A stretch of DNA of 64,000 nucleotides from Phlebiopsis flavidoalba (Eukaryota > Basidiomycota > Agaricomycetes > Polyporales > Phanerochaetaceae): assembly GCA_035772785.1 (NCBI GenBank), contig JAOCPU010000072.1, forward strand, positions 62,001-126,000, written 5' to 3'. A model generated the notes under the pieces. It did no database searches. It was not told the origin of the DNA and saw only the letters and a list, made by a program, of their open reading frames with translations. The position numbers were made by a program, and so were the translations under genes. Shown piece by piece: positions 60,237-64,000 of this stretch (the stretch's first letter is position 1; the number at the start of each line of letters is the position of its first letter).

Positions 60237-60722
60237 TCACAAGCAGTTAATGCCGAGAAGTCGCTGCTGAGCACATCTGTCATGCAGGGATAAGGACGTC
60301 TCCCCATGTGCGGATCGCCAGCAATTCACTCCGAAGAATACCGCCAATCCTGTCAATACGCTGAGGTTCCCTGGAATCTTTTCGGGGGCGAAGACCTCGT
60401 GCGGAGGAATGCAGAGACAACGCAGGGACTCGTTGGGGTCGGAGAGTGCGCCACGAGGTGCGCCACTGTAGTAGGACCTGGGGGCCAGAGTGAGGGAGGT
60501 GCTGAGCGGCGGGCCATGTTTTGGGTGGTGGTAGGGTGGTGGTGGTGGTGGTGGTTTGAGAGGGACGTTCGTCCAACGCACCAGGCGGGGCAGTTGGGTG
60601 AGGTCGGTTCCCCGCGTTTGGAACGCAATGTTCTCACGCATTTGGACCTTATTAGTCTCTGGAGTCTGAATCGCTTGGAGCTTGCGTTCAAACCACTGAA
60701 AGTCTTGCCTCGTCACCACCAC
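60237..60722 (-). CDS. Hypothetical protein (161 aa frame)
   Basis: An open frame starting MVVTRQDFQWFERKLQAIQT, then a Pro8 tract encoded by the GGT repeat, and IPGNLSVLTGLAVFFG near the end. The opposite strand is also open here (144 codons), so coding sense is not proven. No family was recognised. Confidence 0.3.
   Translation of the reverse strand: MVVTRQDFQWFERKLQAIQTPETNKVQMRENIAFQTRGTDLTQLPRLVRWTNVPLKPPPPPPPYHHPKHGPPLSTSLTLAPRSYYSGAPRGALSDPNESLRCLCIPPHEVFAPEKIPGNLSVLTGLAVFFGVNCWRSAHGETSLSLHDRCAQQRLLGINCL
60527..60562. repeat. GGT microsatellite
   Basis: Near-perfect GGT/GTG repeats, with one GGTAGG interruption at the left end. Confidence 0.85.
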
Positions 60723-61029
60723 CTTCCACGCACTCCATGATTTAGTACAACCCTAACATATCATAGCCACCACCGAGCAATGTTATAAGCTTGTGAAAGA
60801 CTCTTTCTTTTGTCCTCCCCCCAAATGTCCCATGTATTTGTCAAAACTAACTCGTGTAAGAAACAAGGCCAGTGGTTGTATTACCACCACGGAACTTCTG
60901 TCGTACTCCTTCCAAAGCTACTATCACTCTCTCAATGCCAAGTGGTTCATTCAAAATCTCTGGGTAACTCTGCACTTCTTGCACAAGCAATAAGACTAAT
61001 CCACTCGTCCCACAGGAACCTCACGAACC

Positions 61030-62962
61030 CGATTTGCTAAATGATTTGCAGCGAAGAAGTCATTTGGCGTAGGCAAAACAGCCTCGCTTGAGGTCGCGCC
61101 CACGTCAAACGTTTCCAGCGCGATGCAGTTCCTCATCCACGGAGGCTCGGGATCATTTTGGTGCCATTGAGAAATCTCGAGAATGGCGAAAGAGTCGACA
61201 AGAAGCGAGAGAGCGTACAGAAGACAGAAATGCTGGAGGTTGGAAAGAAGCCACGAGATGACGGCGCGAAGGATCACGTTCCATCTGCTCTGCGTCTGTC
61301 GCATCGAGAACCGCACTATCAACCTCGGCGGCCTCGGAAACCCCCCATCGAAGTGACCTGACGATTCAACCGGCTCTCTCCTCAAACGACACCTGGCGAT
61401 CTCGATGCTCGTTTTACGTCGCCTCCCTTGATGGATGGGCTTCTGCAGTCCGTTTCACGAGATCTTGGGCGAAGACGCCAGCCCAACACCCATACAAGCC
61501 CTGTCGCTCAAACGTCTCTTCGACCGTCCGGAAGGCGAGTGGAGGCAATATCTTCTGGCCTCGGAGACGGGCTCGGGCAAGTCTCTTGCCTACATGCTAC
61601 CCATGCTCCATGACCTCAAGGCCACGGGAATTCGCGCACGGGGGTAGTATCCCTGCTGGCGTGCCCTCGGATGGAAAACCGCGGGCGTACAACCCCCGGG
61701 CGATTGTGCTGGCACCCACTCACAGGAACTTTCTCGTCAATTGTCTAAGACCGCCAAGTCACTGTTGCACAATGTCAAGCTGCGCACTATATGTGCGTCA
61801 GAATCGAACAAGCAGCTGAGGCAAGGCCTCGCAACAGATGTCTGCGGCGAAGATGGCGACGCAATATGCGACGATGGTGGAGGACGGTACAGGACGTATG
61901 CAGTTTCAAGACACTTCACGCTCGATGACGTCTTAGTGAGTACACCCAACAAGCTGTTGGAGATGGTACGGGGACATGGGGTGGAACTGGGCTCCCGCAA
62001 AGGCGGCGCAGGACGGAGAAAAGAATAGCTTCGTAGTCGGCGAAACCTGAGGTCGGCCTTCAGGGTGGAGTGGGTAATCGTTGATGAGGCAGATGTCATG
62101 TTCGGTAAGTCGAGACCGCCTTAAACAGTCTATTGTAACAAGACATTTCGCGCCAGATCCTGACTTCCTCGAGGAGACACAAACGCTGCTGGCAGATATC
62201 TCTGCTGCGCGTGGCCAACCCGTTTTCCTACCTCTACCGCCAACTCGACCACACCCATTACATACGACTACCCTTTCAACCTCGTTCTTACATCTGCTAC
62301 CATACCCAACTCTCTCGCATCCTATCTGGATGATCATCACCCTAAGCTGATTCGTTTGGCTTCTCCGAATCTCCACAAGTTACCGTCAACGCTCAAGATG
62401 GTGCACGCAGAGTGGACAGGTGGTAACCGCGCGGCAGACGTCGAACATAAGATTCAGCACATCTGTGGCAAGACAAACAGCAAGGCAGAAAAGTCTCATC
62501 AAAAGTGCTCGTGTTCTGCAACAAGTCTACTGGCGTTGAAATGCTGGGAAAGCACCTAGAAGAGAAGGGTATCAAGAACATCGCGTTGACGAGTACGGCA
62601 GAGGTCCGGTAAAGAAAGGCAGCAGTCACCACTTGAACGGTTTCCTGCTTGAGCCTTTACAGCCTCGTCTGGCGGAGGGCGAAGTGCGCCAGTCGTTGCC
62701 AGTGGATAAGACCCCTGAACCGGATGCGGACGCTCCCAACGTCCTGATCACTACTTCCCTCCTCTCTCGTGGCCTAGATTTCCACCCGGGTATCAAGAAC
62801 GTTCTCATCATCGACCCGCCTCGGAATATGATCGACTTCTTACATCGCGCAGGTCGAAACAGGACGAGCCGGCCAACAGTGGTAACCGTCGTCGTCTTCG
62901 GGAAATCGAAAGGCCGCGGCTCTGAAGCGCACAGAGAACTGAAGGCCAGGTTCGCGCATTGA
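61030..62962 (+). CDS. MRH4: DEAD-box ATP-dependent RNA helicase, MRH4 type (mitochondrial)
   Basis: MRH4 is the mitochondrial DEAD-box helicase needed for large-subunit ribosome assembly in yeast. After a charged N-terminal part (REWRKSRQEARERTEDRNAG; true start unresolved, 61030-61160) come SPTPIQALSLKRLF (Q motif, ~61480), YLLASETGSGKSLAYMLP (motif I, ~61550), YNPRAIVLAPTH (motif Ia, ~61690), LSKTAKSLLHNVKLR, DVLVSTPNKLLEMVRGHG (motif Ib, ~61930), EWVIVDEADVMF (motif II, ~62069) with an intron starting right after it (GTAAGT 62104), SATIPNSLASYLDDHHPKLI (motif III, ~62292), VLVFCNKSTGVEMLGKHLEE (motif IV, ~62505), GIKNIALTS, NVLITTSLLSRGLDFHPGIK (motif V, ~62740), NVLIIDPPRNMIDFLHRAGR (motif VI, ~62800) and a stop at 62962. 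Motif VI reads HRAGRNRTSR, where two extra residues may reflect a local sequence error. Frame changes at about 61410, 61645, 62020, 62490 and 62600. Confidence 0.9.
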
Positions 62963-63307
62963 AGTATTAGACTATGTTATTTCTCTGTTAATTGCACGAT
63001 GCATTCTTGCTCATCACTACTCAATGCTATACTATTCTACTCTATCTCTAGTGCTGATTGTGTTGATATGCGTCCTTTTTATTTACTACCAGAGTCGCAG
63101 CCCTCCAGATGGCTTTTGGAGTTTCGAGAGTTACCGTGGCCCAACGTGGACCACCAGATAGCGGTGTCGTCATCTTTGACAATACATGCCTTGCGTTCCC
63201 TAGTGTCAAGATAATCTACGGCAAGAGCGTGCATACGCTGTTACGCCACTTCCCTTTTCGCGCACAAAAATCTGTAAAATGTGAATATTTCAGTTGGCGC
63301 CTGTGTC
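62963..63307. other. Intergenic
   Basis: 3' flank of the helicase. Nothing else is recognised. Confidence 0.5.
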
Positions 63308-63566
63308 TTATTTACCGTGGGAGACTGCGGGCTCCGCATTTTGCTCTTGACCTTCTCCTGCCAACTTGAACACTCTCATCGCGTTGGCATCTGCTTCTGC
63401 CGCTCTTGAAGCGAATTCCATGTGGTACACTGCGCAGAAGAATATAGAAGGACAAACATACACCAGAATCAGGGCCCTGGTGTCATTGTACTCACACGAT
63501 GTGGCTCCAGGGTAGTCTTCCGAGTCATTGACAGGCATCCAGGTCTCCAGTTCTTGCTACACAGCA
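63308..63566 (-). CDS. Hypothetical protein, 3' exons
   Basis: On the minus strand an exon ELETWMPVNDSEDYPGATS (preceded by a TGTGTAG acceptor at ~63560) is followed by a likely 66-nt intron (about 63436-63501, GTGAGT..GCGCAG) and then HMEFASRAAEADANAMRVFK, ending at 63308. The second exon is in frame only if one base is off; without the intron the frame is also open. No family was recognised. Confidence 0.35.
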
Positions 63567-63660
63567 ACGCTGCTTAGAGACACGATAATCTCTGTACAGA
63601 ACTCTCTAACTCATCGGGTGCTGCCCTTCTTGCTATTTGTGTAGTAATTGCTCGCACGGA

Positions 63661-64000
63661 ATGATCGAGGCTTCGTCGGTGAGCCAGGTACAAACACAGG
63701 GACAGGGACGATGCAAGCCGGAGGCGGCAAGACATACTCTATATCAGAGAAGACATGAAGATGAATGCAATGTGAGCTCAGTTATTCAGCTTCCTAGCCC
63801 GGGTACGGCACGCGGCGTGGACCAGGGTGAGTATGGAGTCGACCCAAGCGACAGCGCCAATGCTGTCATAACCTACCTCCCCAGCGAGGTGAACAGTGCT
63901 CGGGGCAACCGCAGAGAAGTACTGTACTCAATGAACGCAGAGTTGGAGAAGAGATACTGCGACGCTGGCGTCCAAGCGGATATCGTCGTACCCCAACAAA
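63661..64000 (+). CDS. Hypothetical protein, 5' or internal part, cut by the window edge
   Basis: From ATG 63661 the frame is open for 113 codons to the last base of the window. It reads MIEASSVSQVQTQGQGRC, later DPSDSANAVITYLPSEVN, REVLYSMNAELEKRY and the last visible residues DIVVPQQ. Composition is protein-like (Gln, Ser, Val, Glu). An optional intron with good borders (GTGAGT ~63828 to CCCCAG ~63886) lies inside it, so this could be two exons. Function unknown. Confidence 0.5.
   Translation, partial: MIEASSVSQVQTQGQGRCKPEAARHTLYQRRHEDECNVSSVIQLPSPGTARGVDQGEYGVDPSDSANAVITYLPSEVNSARGNRREVLYSMNAELEKRYCDAGVQADIVVPQQ

Larger units (their letters stand above)
59137..61029. other. Region between EF-hand/ZZ gene and helicase
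   Basis: It holds the second copy of the dispersed motif (59415-59486), two possible minus-strand frames (listed) and a GGT microsatellite. No recognised domain. Confidence 0.4.

Noticed and set aside
1..64000. CRISPR arrays, operons, Shine-Dalgarno sites
   Set aside because: The window is fungal; no regularly spaced identical repeats were found and prokaryotic signals do not apply.

Overview
This is a eukaryotic window, almost certainly from an Agaricomycete fungus (Basidiomycota). It has short GT..AG introns of about 50-65 nt and gene families typical of wood- and litter-decay mushrooms: F-box/leucine-rich paralogs, GPI-anchored fasciclin proteins, BTB proteins and a long EF-hand/ZZ protein. 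No tRNA, rRNA, CRISPR array or prokaryotic feature was seen. Nearly every recognisable gene is broken by single-base frame changes, mostly extra bases, while the encoded motifs are otherwise intact. I read this mainly as an unpolished long-read contig rather than wholesale gene decay, so CDS spans below are spliced, frame-hopping loci inferred by homology.

Layout. 0-2.8 kb has no assignable gene. 2.86-16.7 kb holds five same-direction F-box paralogs (A-E). They share a basic N-terminus, an intron at the same position and, for three copies, duplicated upstream DNA; E is split by a ~580 bp terminal-inverted-repeat element. 17.6-19.6 kb is an auxin-efflux-carrier/ECM3-type membrane transporter. 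20.7-22.2 kb is an F-box-like gene of another family. 24.2-25.6 kb (minus) is an acetate transporter of the GPR1/FUN34/YaaH family, followed by a GC-rich upstream region. 31.0-33.2 and 35.3-36.9 kb are two tandem fasciclin-domain GPI proteins. 37.5-38.9 kb (minus) is a mismatch-specific uracil/thymine DNA glycosylase, head-to-head with a PARP (39.45-42.2 kb). 45.36-49.35 kb (minus) is a full-length Argonaute. 52.5-53.8 kb is a BTB/POZ protein, tail-to-tail with an Agaricomycete EF-hand/ZZ protein (54.4-59.1 kb, minus). 61.1-62.96 kb is an MRH4-type DEAD-box RNA helicase. A continuous open frame at 63.66 kb runs off the right edge.

Themes: genome maintenance (PARP with TDG), RNA silencing (Argonaute), substrate-adaptor expansion (F-box, BTB), cell-surface adhesion (fasciclins), carboxylate and small-molecule transport, and mitochondrial RNA handling. 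The regions 42.2-45.36 kb, 49.4-52.5 kb and 26-31 kb stay unexplained.
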